Source: Subdoligranulum sp. (GTDB lineage: Bacteria; Bacillota; Clostridia; Oscillospirales; Ruminococcaceae). Taken from it: a stretch of 12,185 nucleotides of DNA. Below, piece after piece: positions 1 through 6,944 of the stretch. Below the pieces are notes generated by a model that saw nothing but the letters and a program-made list of their open reading frames with translations, was not told where the DNA came from and ran no database searches. Where the stretch lies: assembly GCA_004555405.1 (NCBI GenBank), contig SFIE01000056.1, forward strand, positions 1-12,185, given 5' to 3'. Every line of letters begins with the position of its first letter. The first letter of the stretch is position 1. A program made the translations under genes and the position numbers.

Positions 1-2
1 GC

Positions 3-182
3 AGTATCGAGGCTTTTGTGCGCTTTTGGGTTGCGAAAAAGCACAAAATAGGTTACAATGATAACTATGAAATTCTGTGCAATTTTGCCGGGACCTTTTT
101 CGGCATAGAAGGCGAACGAACACAGGCCCGCAAAATAAATTATAAACTGGGGCGTTTCAGAGCGCTGCATATAAGAAAGTGA
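3..182 (+). CDS. C-terminal end of an unidentified upstream protein (partial)
   Basis: An open frame enters from the left edge and gives 59 residues before the TGA at 180-182. It begins SIEAFVRFWVAKKHKIG and ends GRFRALHIRK. The stop lies 13 bases before the next ATG, on the same strand, as expected for the preceding gene of the same operon. The fragment is basic, has aromatic residues, and contains no catalytic motif. Its location in front of rfbC and glycan export genes suggests a glycosyltransferase or other glycan enzyme, but this rests on context only. The start and most of the protein lie outside the window. It could be a chance open frame, but its length, composition and tight junction argue for a real gene end. 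Confidence 0.6.
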   Translation, partial: SIEAFVRFWVAKKHKIGYNDNYEILCNFAGTFFGIEGERTQARKINYKLGRFRALHIRK

Positions 183-195
183 GTGTTTTTGGATT

Positions 196-762
196 ATGGC
201 AAAGTTTAAGTTTACTGCAACCGAGATTCCCGGTGTGCAAATTATCGAGCCCACTGTTTTCGGCGACAGCCGCGGCTATTTTATGGAAACCTATCAGAAA
301 GACGAATTTGCTGCTGCCGGTATTGCAGATGAATTTGTGCAGGATAACCAGAGCCGCTCTACCCGCGGCGTGCTGCGCGGCTTGCATTTTCAAACCATGC
401 ACCCGCAGGGAAAGCTGGTTCGTGTAACCAAAGGCGAAGTGTATGATGTGGCAGTAGACTGCCGCCCGAACAGCAAAACCTTTGGCAAGTGGGTGGGCGT
501 TACCCTGAGCGAGGAAAACAAAAAAATGTTTTACATTCCGCAGGGCTTTGCACATGGATTTCTGGTGCTCAGCGATGTGGCGGAATTCTGCTACAAATGC
601 ACCGATGTGTACGACCCCAACGGCGAGGGCGGCATTCCGTATAACGACCCCACAGTGAATGTGCAGTGGCCCGATTGCGGCTGCCCGCACCTGACCAGCG
701 AAAAGGATCAAAAGCATACGCCGTTTGCCGAGCAGAAATTTGAATATTTTGAAAAGTGGTGA
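196..762 (+). CDS. rfbC: dTDP-4-dehydrorhamnose 3,5-epimerase (RmlC)
   Basis: This 188-residue cytoplasmic cupin enzyme catalyses the third step of dTDP-L-rhamnose synthesis, epimerising C3 and C5 of dTDP-4-keto-6-deoxyglucose. Family motifs are clear. FGDSRGYFMETY (residues 22-33) begins the substrate-binding region. STRGVLRGLHFQ (55-66) contains the general-base histidine, here His64. FYIPQGFAHGFLVLSD (112-127) forms the second cupin strand with His120. Tyr133 and Tyr139 lie where the family has its catalytic tyrosine; I cannot decide which is equivalent. The length is normal for RmlC. The start has a modest purine-rich site (around 173-182). The gene sits 10 bases before the export permease, so the two are probably co-transcribed. 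The other rml genes are not in the window. It points to rhamnose (or a related 6-deoxyhexose) in the glycan made by this cluster. Confidence 0.96.
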   Translation: MAKFKFTATEIPGVQIIEPTVFGDSRGYFMETYQKDEFAAAGIADEFVQDNQSRSTRGVLRGLHFQTMHPQGKLVRVTKGEVYDVAVDCRPNSKTFGKWVGVTLSEENKKMFYIPQGFAHGFLVLSDVAEFCYKCTDVYDPNGEGGIPYNDPTVNVQWPDCGCPHLTSEKDQKHTPFAEQKFEYFEKW

Positions 763-772
763 GGGTGCGCCC

Positions 773-1561
773 ATGCTGAAACTGTATATCAAGGATTTCT
801 GGCGCTACCGTTATCTTCTGCAAAATCTGATCAGCCGTGATTTCAAGCTGAAATACCGCCGCAGTGTGCTGGGTGTGGCATGGAGCGTTTTAAATCCGCT
901 GATGATGTGCCTTGTCATGTGGGCGGTGTTTTCCAGCATCTTCAACACCCGGGGCGCAGGTATTGAAAATTTTGCGGTGTTTTTGCTGATCGGCCAGCTG
1001 CTGTTCAACTTTTTCCGTGAATCCACCTCTATGGCCATGGAAAGTGTGCTCAAAAATGCACCGCTTCTGCGAAAGGTTTATATCCCTAAATATATCTTTC
1101 CGCTTGAAAAATCCTGCTTTGCGCTGGTAAACTGCGCATTCAGCTTTGTGGCGCTTGTGCTGGTAATGCTGTTTACCGGGGCGCCCATTCACCCCACGAT
1201 TCTTCTGGGCATCTATCCGCTTATCACGCTGTATGTGTTTTGCCTTGGCATTGGGCTGTTTTTGTCCATGACCTATGTTTTCTTCCGGGATATCATGCAT
1301 ATCTGGGAGGTTTTCTGCACAGCCCTTATGTATGGCAGCGCCATTTTTTACAGCCTTGACCAAATCAGCGGTTGGCTGGTATATGTGATCCAGCTCAATC
1401 CGGTGTACTGGTATATCGAATCTTTCCGCGCCTGTGTGCTGTACGGCACGGGCCTCACCCTGCCCATGGTGCTGATCTGCGGCGGCTGCGCACTGATTAG
1501 CCTGGCTGTGGGGCTGGGCCTGTTCAAGCACAATCAGGATAAATTTGTGCTGTATATGTAA
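773..1561 (+). CDS. ABC-2 type polysaccharide export permease (Wzm/TagG/RgpC family)
   Basis: A 262-residue integral membrane protein, the membrane half of an ABC exporter for lipid-linked surface polysaccharide. The cytoplasmic N-terminus SRDFKLKYRRSVLGVAWSVL (21-40) is the family hallmark and runs into the first membrane segment. About six hydrophobic segments can be seen (roughly 35-55, 66-86, 112-135, 145-168, 178-195, 230-252). FFRDIMHIWEV (170-180) and the QLNPVYWYIE stretch (207-216) are also typical. The ATG at 773 is preferred over an in-frame TTG at 725. The longer version would add 16 non-family residues overlapping the end of rfbC, while 773 has TGAGGGTG just upstream. Its ATPase follows 12 bases later. 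In streptococci the equivalent pair (RgpC/RgpD) exports rhamnose polysaccharide, and in bacilli TagGH exports teichoic acid. Neighbouring rfbC favours the former analogy, but the substrate is inferred. Confidence 0.93.
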   Translation: MLKLYIKDFWRYRYLLQNLISRDFKLKYRRSVLGVAWSVLNPLMMCLVMWAVFSSIFNTRGAGIENFAVFLLIGQLLFNFFRESTSMAMESVLKNAPLLRKVYIPKYIFPLEKSCFALVNCAFSFVALVLVMLFTGAPIHPTILLGIYPLITLYVFCLGIGLFLSMTYVFFRDIMHIWEVFCTALMYGSAIFYSLDQISGWLVYVIQLNPVYWYIESFRACVLYGTGLTLPMVLICGGCALISLAVGLGLFKHNQDKFVLYM

Positions 1562-1573
1562 AGGGGGAAAACC

Positions 1574-2314
1574 ATGGCGATCATAGAAGTAAATCATGTT
1601 TCCATGCGCTTTAACCTCTCCAAGGAAAAGCACGAAAGCCTGAAAGAATACTTTTTGGCTATGGCCAAGGGAAAGCTGCAGTTTGATGAATTTTACGCCC
1701 TGCGCGATGTTTCGCTCACGGTGGAGCCCGGCGATTTTTATGGGCTTGTGGGCTTGAACGGCAGCGGAAAATCCACCCTGCTCAAAGTGATCTCGGGTGT
1801 GTATAAGCCCAGCCAGGGCAATGTGAAGGTGAGCGGAACCATTGCGCCGCTGATCGAGCTGGGCGCGGGCTTTGATATGGACCTCACGGCCAGAGAGAAT
1901 ATTTATCTCAACGGCACGGTGCTGGGCTATACCCCCAAATATATCGACAGCAAGTTTGATGAGATCGTGGAATTCAGCGAACTGCGCGATTTTCTGGATG
2001 TGCCCCTCAAAAACTATTCCAGCGGCATGGTGGCGCGAATCGCGTTTGCCATTGCCACCATCACAAAGCCGGATATTCTGATCGCTGACGAAATTTTGTC
2101 GGTGGGCGATTTTTTGTTCCAGCAAAAGTGCGAACAGCGTATGCAGGAGCTTATGAGCGGCGGCACCACGGTGATCTTGGTCAGCCATTCCATCGAACAG
2201 GTGGAGCGTATGTGCAACAAGGTGGCCTGGCTGGACCATGGCCATCTGCGCATGAATGGCCCCACGGCACAGGTGTGCGAAGCCTATAAAAAATTTGAAA
2301 AGCCGCAGCAGTAA
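1574..2314 (+). CDS. ABC polysaccharide export ATP-binding protein (Wzt/TagH/RgpD family)
   Basis: A 246-residue ATPase that powers glycan export with the preceding permease. Walker A is GLNGSGKS (60-67), the signature is YSSGM (148-152), Walker B is ILIADE (168-173), and the switch histidine is His205 in VSHS. The stretch APLIELGAGFDMDLTARENI (91-110) and LNGTVLGYT are diagnostic of the polysaccharide exporter ATPase subfamily. The protein stops at the end of the nucleotide-binding domain. It therefore lacks the C-terminal carbohydrate-binding domain found in longer Wzt proteins, and lacks the extracytoplasmic tail of TagH. Such short forms normally belong to systems where export is not gated by recognition of a capped chain end. 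The start follows a strong GGGGG ribosome binding site (1563-1567). About 176 bases without a gene follow it. Confidence 0.95.
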   Translation: MAIIEVNHVSMRFNLSKEKHESLKEYFLAMAKGKLQFDEFYALRDVSLTVEPGDFYGLVGLNGSGKSTLLKVISGVYKPSQGNVKVSGTIAPLIELGAGFDMDLTARENIYLNGTVLGYTPKYIDSKFDEIVEFSELRDFLDVPLKNYSSGMVARIAFAIATITKPDILIADEILSVGDFLFQQKCEQRMQELMSGGTTVILVSHSIEQVERMCNKVAWLDHGHLRMNGPTAQVCEAYKKFEKPQQ

Positions 2315-2430
2315 GCGCATGGAAACCCTGTAAATATCCAAGAAAGCACAGGCGGCTGAGCGGCTGCCCGAAAAGAAAAAGCACCGCGCCTATGGCAAAG
2401 GTGCCGAATTTGAGCGCACGAAACAAACCC

Positions 2431-2468
2431 CGCTGCTGCCGGCCGAAAAGGCGGCGGCAGCGATTTTT
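2431..2468 (+). terminator. terminator-like GC-rich hairpin between export genes and glycosyltransferases
   Basis: The arms CGCTGCTGCCG (2431-2441) and CGGCGGCAGCG (2452-2462) form an 11-bp stem with one G-T pair and a 10-base loop. A T-run (ATTTTTGT, 2463-2470) follows at once. This is the shape of an intrinsic terminator on the + strand, though five T bases is short and termination may be partial. It lies about 15 bases before the ribosome binding site of the next gene, so it could act as an attenuator between exporter and transferases. The rest of the gap 2315-2490 shows nothing I can name. Confidence 0.55.
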
Positions 2469-2490
2469 GTGTAGATCGGAGTTTTGTTCT

Positions 2491-4344
2491 ATGGCTAAAC
2501 CAAAAGAAAACCTGCCCGCCGATGTGGCCCGGCAAGACAGCTTGGGAGGCATGGCAAAGCGCTTGCTGAATCCCTCACATTTGGCAGACATTGCCTCGCG
2601 CAGCGCCAAAACCCTGCGTGAACAGGGGGCCGAGCAGCTGTGGCGTGAATTGGATTTTCGTGTGAATCTGGCTTTGCACCGTGATAAGTGGCAGCACCGG
2701 GCCGATATTCCCACCAAGCGCCAGCTGCGTATGCAGCGGCAAAACCCCATTCAGGGGCCGGTGTTCAGCGTGGTGGTGCCCTTGTACAACACGCCGATCC
2801 CGTTTTTGCGCCAGATGATCGCAAGTGTGCAGGCACAAACCTATCCGAAGTGGCAGCTGGTGCTGGTAAATGCCAGCGACGCGCAGCACCCTGAGGTGGG
2901 AAAGGCGGCGGCAGCCTATGCCGCCAAAGATCACCGGATCTTGCTGGTGGACCATGTGGAAAACGGCGGTATTGCAAAAAATACCAATGTGGGTTTTGCG
3001 GCCAGCACCGGCGATTGGATCACATTGCTGGATCACGACGATGTGCTGTATCCGAATGCCCTGTATGAAGCAGCCGATGCCATTGCAAAAACCGGGGCCG
3101 AACTGGTGTATTCCGATGAAATCGTGCTTTCGGGCAATTTAAAAGAACTGGGAGGCTATCATTTTAAGCCTGATTTTGCCCCCGACAACCTGCGCGGTTG
3201 CAATTATATCACGCATTTGTGCCTTTTCAGTTTTGAGGAGCGCAGCGAGTTTGACGGCGCGCAGGACCATGATCTGATCCTGCGCCTTACCGAAAATACG
3301 AAGAAGATCCACCATATTCCCAAGGTTTTGTATGTGTGGCGCGGCCATGCGGGCAGCACGGCGGCAGGCATCAGCAACGAAACCAAACCCTATGCCATTG
3401 CAGCGGGAGAGCGGGCTGTAAACGCCCAGCTCAAGCGATTGGGCCTGCCCGGCAGATGTGAAGCCATTGCGGGCATTCCGGGGGCGTTCCGTGTGGTTTA
3501 TGAGCTGACAGCGCACCCGATGATCAGCATTCTGATCCCCAGCAAAGATCATATCGATGATCTGGATCGCTGCCTTACCAGCCTGGATAAGCTGGCTGGG
3601 TATGACAATTACGAAGTGATCGTGATAGAAAATAACTCCACGGATGCCGCCACATTTGCCTATTATGAGCAGCTGCCTGAAAAATTTCCCCGGTGCAAAG
3701 TGGTTTACTACCAGGGCACCTTTAATTTTTCGGCCGTCAATAACTTTGGGGAAGGCTTTGCCCAGGGGGAGCAGCTGCTTTTGCTGAACAACGATATCGA
3801 GATCACCACGCCGGGATTTTTGCGCGAGATGCTCAGCTACAGCCAGCGCGCCGATGTGGCCTGCGTGGGTGCCAAGCTGTTTTATCCGGATGGCACCATT
3901 CAGCACGGCGGTGTGATCATGGGCATCAACGGCAGTGCGGGCCACAGCCACAAGGGGCATCCGCATGATGCCGTAGGCGATCTGTACCGTTTGGTCACTA
4001 CGCAGGATTTCATGGCGGTCACCGGGGCGTGCCTGATGGTGAAAAAATCGCTGTACGAGGAATGCGGCGGTCTGGACGAAGAAAAATTTGCAGTGGCCTA
4101 TAACGATATCGATCTGTGCCTGAAACTGTGGAAAAAGGGATATCTGAATGTGTATACACCCTTTGCACAGGCCACGCACTACGAAAGCAAAAGCCGCGGC
4201 CTTGACACCACAGGCGAAAACGCCCGCCGCTATGAGCGCGAAAAAGCCAATTTTTATGCGGCCTACAGCGAATATATCGATCACTGCGAGCCTTACTACA
4301 ATCCTCATTTCAACAATAAATTTGAAAATTTCGGCCTGCGCTGA
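2491..4344 (+). CDS. two-domain family 2 glycosyltransferase (first paralogue)
   Basis: A 617-residue cytoplasmic protein with two GT-A domains in tandem, likely adding two linkages or repeats to the exported polysaccharide. Domain 1 begins FSVVVPLYNTP (92-102), has DHDD as its metal-binding motif (181-184) and QDHDLILRL (258-266). Domain 2 begins MISILIPSKDH (344-354), has LNNDIE (432-437) and ends with GGLDEEKFAVAYNDIDLCL (526-544). A helical basic segment (about 20-85) precedes domain 1. The frame stays open back to an ATG at 2392, but I choose 2491. It has GGAG (2478-2481) at good spacing, while the extra 33 residues are arginine- and cysteine-rich and would translate the terminator-like hairpin. 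Domain 1 has lost about seven residues next to its QDHDL motif relative to the paralogue that follows. Donor and acceptor sugars cannot be read from sequence; rhamnose is plausible from context. Confidence 0.93.
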   Translation: MAKPKENLPADVARQDSLGGMAKRLLNPSHLADIASRSAKTLREQGAEQLWRELDFRVNLALHRDKWQHRADIPTKRQLRMQRQNPIQGPVFSVVVPLYNTPIPFLRQMIASVQAQTYPKWQLVLVNASDAQHPEVGKAAAAYAAKDHRILLVDHVENGGIAKNTNVGFAASTGDWITLLDHDDVLYPNALYEAADAIAKTGAELVYSDEIVLSGNLKELGGYHFKPDFAPDNLRGCNYITHLCLFSFEERSEFDGAQDHDLILRLTENTKKIHHIPKVLYVWRGHAGSTAAGISNETKPYAIAAGERAVNAQLKRLGLPGRCEAIAGIPGAFRVVYELTAHPMISILIPSKDHIDDLDRCLTSLDKLAGYDNYEVIVIENNSTDAATFAYYEQLPEKFPRCKVVYYQGTFNFSAVNNFGEGFAQGEQLLLLNNDIEITTPGFLREMLSYSQRADVACVGAKLFYPDGTIQHGGVIMGINGSAGHSHKGHPHDAVGDLYRLVTTQDFMAVTGACLMVKKSLYEECGGLDEEKFAVAYNDIDLCLKLWKKGYLNVYTPFAQATHYESKSRGLDTTGENARRYEREKANFYAAYSEYIDHCEPYYNPHFNNKFENFGLR

Positions 4345-4374
4345 GGGCAGGCGAAAACCGGGAGGCAACAGCGT

Positions 4375-6198
4375 ATGAATCAACGGATCCGACGCATAAA
4401 AGAACTTTTTGGCTATGCCTTTACGCTGGCAAGAGAAAACGGCATCGGCACCATGCTGCGGCGCGGCGCGGGGTTTTTTAAGCGCCGCTTCTTTGGCAAG
4501 CGGGCGCGTTATCTGCCGGATAAACGCGCCTTGGCTGCCCAGCGCGCGGAGGATACCCGAAAATTCCCCGTTATCAGCGTGTGTGTTCCGTTTTACAACA
4601 CGCCCGAAAAGTTTTTGCGTGATTTTATGCAAAGCCTGCTGAACCAAACCTGCCCCCGGTGGGAGCTGTGCGCGGCCGATGCCAGCGATGCACAGCATCC
4701 GCAGGTGGGGGAGTATTTGCAAAAGCTGGCCGCGCAGGACAGGCGCATTCATTATTGCAAAATCGAAAACAAAGGCATCAGCGCCAACACCAACGCCGCT
4801 GCAGCCTTGGCAACGGGGGAATATCTGGCCTTGGCCGACCACGATGATATTCTGGCTCCGCACGCTGTTTTCGCCATGGGAAAAAGCATTCTGCGCACCG
4901 GCGCGGATTTTTTGTACAGCGATGAGGCGTTGTTCAAAAAGCGGATCGACCGGCCCATGGTGGGCCATTTTAAGCCCAATTATGCGCCGGATTATCTTTT
5001 GTGCTGCAATTATATCTGTCACCTGGCGGTGTTCCGCCGCAGTCTGTTCGAGGCTGTGGGCGGCGAGCGCAGCGAATGCGACGGCAGTCAGGACCATGAT
5101 CTGTTCTTGCGGCTGATCGATGCCAGCGGCAAAGCGCCTGTCCATGTGCCCCATGTGCTGTATTACTGGCGTGTACACGCAGCCAGCACCAGCGGCGGCG
5201 TAGAGGCTAAGCCCTATGTGGCTCAGGCAGCCAAAAAGGCCATCCGGGATCATATCGAGCGCACAGGCCAGCACGGCACGGTGAAGGACGGGCTGTTCCC
5301 CAGCACCTACAAGGTGGATTGGGAAATCCCGGGCCGCCCGCTGGTGAGCATTATCATTCCCAACAAAGACCATACCGACGATCTGGAAAAATGCCTTTCC
5401 AGCCTGTATGCCAAAACCAGCTGGAAAAAGTTTGAGGTTCTCATCATCGAAAATAATTCGACTGAGCAGAAAACCTTTGACTATTACGATTCGCTTTTGG
5501 AAAAATACCCCGGCTGCACGGTGCTGCGCTATCAGGGGAACTTTAATTTCTCACGCATCAATAATTTTGGCCGTGCGCACGCCAAGGGCGAATATCTGCT
5601 GATGCTGAATAACGATGTGGAGATCATCAACCCCGACTGGCTCACCGAAATGCTCATGCAGGCCAGCCGCCCCGGGGCAGCCATTTGCGGTGCTATGCTC
5701 TATTATGCCGATGACACCATTCAGCATGCGGGCATTATCACGGGCTTGGGCGGCTATGCGGGCCACAGCCACAAATACAAAAAACGCGGCGGAAGCGGCT
5801 ATATGTTCCGCGCGGCCACTGTGCAGGATCTTTCCGGCGTGACTGCTGCCTGTCTTTTGGTGAAAACCAGCGTGTTTGACCAGGTGGGCGGCATGGACGA
5901 AGCGTTTACCGTGGCGTTCAACGATGTCGATTTTTGCCTTCGTGTGCGTGATGCGGGCTACCGTGTGATCTGGACTCCCTATGCGCAGCTGTATCACTAC
6001 GAAAGCAAAAGCCGCGGCAGTGACGAAAAAGACCCCGCCAAAAAGGCCCGCTTTGAAGCCGAGCATCGCCGACTGTATGCGGTGCATGGCCGCGCCAATA
6101 TTCTGGCCGATCCCTACTACAGTCCCAGTCTTACGCTGGATCGAGAGGATTTCAGTGAAAGCGGCGATCTGCGCAACCTGAAGCAGCCTAAACTGTAA
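4375..6198 (+). CDS. two-domain family 2 glycosyltransferase (second paralogue)
   Basis: A 607-residue protein collinear with the preceding gene product. GT-A domain 1 begins ISVCVPFYNTP (67-77), has DHDD (155-158) and the complete VGGERSECDGSQDHDLFLRL motif (228-247). GT-A domain 2 begins VSIIIPNKDHTDD (324-336), has LNNDVE (411-416) and GGMDEAFTVAFNDVDFCLR (505-523). Both proteins share HYESKSRG near the end of domain 2. The N-terminus (1-60) is basic, with no clear membrane helix. The ATG at 4375 has a strong GGGAGG site (4360-4365), 30 bases after the previous stop. The pair looks like an old tandem duplication: domain order, spacing and short DNA blocks agree, but most positions have diverged, so the two probably make different linkages. 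It is the last gene of the + strand glycan cluster; a hairpin terminator follows. Confidence 0.94.
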   Translation: MNQRIRRIKELFGYAFTLARENGIGTMLRRGAGFFKRRFFGKRARYLPDKRALAAQRAEDTRKFPVISVCVPFYNTPEKFLRDFMQSLLNQTCPRWELCAADASDAQHPQVGEYLQKLAAQDRRIHYCKIENKGISANTNAAAALATGEYLALADHDDILAPHAVFAMGKSILRTGADFLYSDEALFKKRIDRPMVGHFKPNYAPDYLLCCNYICHLAVFRRSLFEAVGGERSECDGSQDHDLFLRLIDASGKAPVHVPHVLYYWRVHAASTSGGVEAKPYVAQAAKKAIRDHIERTGQHGTVKDGLFPSTYKVDWEIPGRPLVSIIIPNKDHTDDLEKCLSSLYAKTSWKKFEVLIIENNSTEQKTFDYYDSLLEKYPGCTVLRYQGNFNFSRINNFGRAHAKGEYLLMLNNDVEIINPDWLTEMLMQASRPGAAICGAMLYYADDTIQHAGIITGLGGYAGHSHKYKKRGGSGYMFRAATVQDLSGVTAACLLVKTSVFDQVGGMDEAFTVAFNDVDFCLRVRDAGYRVIWTPYAQLYHYESKSRGSDEKDPAKKARFEAEHRRLYAVHGRANILADPYYSPSLTLDREDFSESGDLRNLKQPKL

Positions 6199-6247
6199 AA
6201 AATGCACCGGTAAAGCGTTTGTGCCGGGCGCGATCAAACCAAAACGA

Positions 6248-6286
6248 AAAGCGGTAAACACCACACAGCGTGGCGTTTACCGCTTT
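6248..6286. terminator. bidirectional terminator between convergent genes
   Basis: The arms AAAGCGGTAAAC (6248-6259) and GTTTACCGCTTT (6275-6286) pair perfectly over 12 bp. They are extended inward by CCAC/GTGG after one A-C mismatch, leaving a five-base loop. It lies between two converging genes (ends at 6198 and 6330). On the - strand the stem is followed by TTTTCGTTTTGGTTT, a reasonable U-rich tract. On the + strand the tract after the stem is weaker (CGGTTTATAGG). It probably ends both the glycan cluster and the regulator operon. The remainder of 6199-6329 shows no gene. Confidence 0.75.
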
Positions 6287-6329
6287 CGGTTTATAGGTAA
6301 AAAAATAAAGTTTTTCGGTAAAAGCTGCT

Positions 6330-6944
6330 TCAGCGTGCCTTGCCGCCGCGCTTGGGCTTGCGGGCGGGCTCTGCCGCGCGCAGCGGCTTTTTGCGCACCG
6401 AATATCCAAAGGTGCCAAGCTGTTTGCCAAGGGAAAAATATTCGCCGTGGCTGTAGGCAAGCAGCCCTGCTTTATCCAGGCACAGCTTGCCTTTTTCGTC
6501 CAGCAGGCTTTCCTCTACATCACAGGCCACCACCTCGGCCAAAAAAAGATCGTGGCTGCCCAGCGGAATGATCTGGGTCACCCTGCATTCCATGTTCAAA
6601 GGGCTTTCGGCCAAAAGCGGAGCGCCCACCTTGCTGGCGGCGGCTGCTGTCAGGCCGCAGGCGGCAAATTTGTCCACATCACGGCCGCTTTTTACACCGC
6701 ACCAGTCGGTGGCGCGCACCAATTTTTCTGTGGTGAGATTGATCACAAATTCGCCGCTTTCCTTGATCAGATGATGGCTGTAGCGCTCAGGCCGAATGCT
6801 GATGCTCACCATGCTGGGCTGTGTGCAAATGGTGCCGCACCATCCCACGGTGATCAGATTCGGCTTTTCCAAGCTGCCGCAGCTCACCAAAACAGCGGGC
6901 TCGGGGTTCAACAGAGTGCTTCCGCGCCAAACTTGCTTGCTCAT
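6330..6944 (-). CDS. flavin reductase-like FMN-binding protein (flavoredoxin type)
   Basis: A 204-residue cytoplasmic protein of the flavin reductase-like split-barrel family, which binds FMN and either reduces it with NAD(P)H or shuttles electrons. The N-terminal STLLNPEPAVLVSCG (9-23), NLITVGWCGTICTQPSMVSISI (29-50; see WCGT and PSMV) and RPERYSHHLIKESGEFVINL (51-70) follow the family order. LAEVVACDV (135-143) near the end of the barrel is also typical. The length to about residue 183 is normal. The last 20 residues form a Lys/Arg/Ala/Pro-rich tail that is not part of the fold and may bind RNA, membrane or nothing. The ATG overlaps the stop of the preceding glycosyltransferase gene by four bases (ATGA), with GGAG upstream, so translation is probably coupled. 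Its physiological partner is unknown; an electron-transfer role in anaerobic metabolism is possible. Confidence 0.9.
   Translation of the reverse strand: MSKQVWRGSTLLNPEPAVLVSCGSLEKPNLITVGWCGTICTQPSMVSISIRPERYSHHLIKESGEFVINLTTEKLVRATDWCGVKSGRDVDKFAACGLTAAAASKVGAPLLAESPLNMECRVTQIIPLGSHDLFLAEVVACDVEESLLDEKGKLCLDKAGLLAYSHGEYFSLGKQLGTFGYSVRKKPLRAAEPARKPKRGGKAR

Noticed and set aside
890..2341. Long open frame on the - strand opposite the export permease and ATPase
   Set aside because: It is antisense to two genes with full family motifs, and its translation is His/Gln-rich low-complexity sequence with no domain, as usual for the shadow of a GC-biased gene.
2392..2490. N-terminal extension of the first glycosyltransferase
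   Set aside because: No good ribosome binding site at 2392, an unlikely Arg/Cys-rich peptide, and overlap with a terminator-like hairpin.
3139..5373. 744-codon open frame on the - strand opposite both glycosyltransferases
   Set aside because: Same reason: it covers the end of one real gene and the start of another and carries no recognisable motif.
6330..6944. Flavin reductase as SsuE partner of a sulfonate utilisation system with the importer
   Set aside because: No SsuD-type monooxygenase is present, the protein is of the split-barrel rather than SsuE flavodoxin fold, and oxygen-dependent desulfonation is unlikely in an anaerobe.
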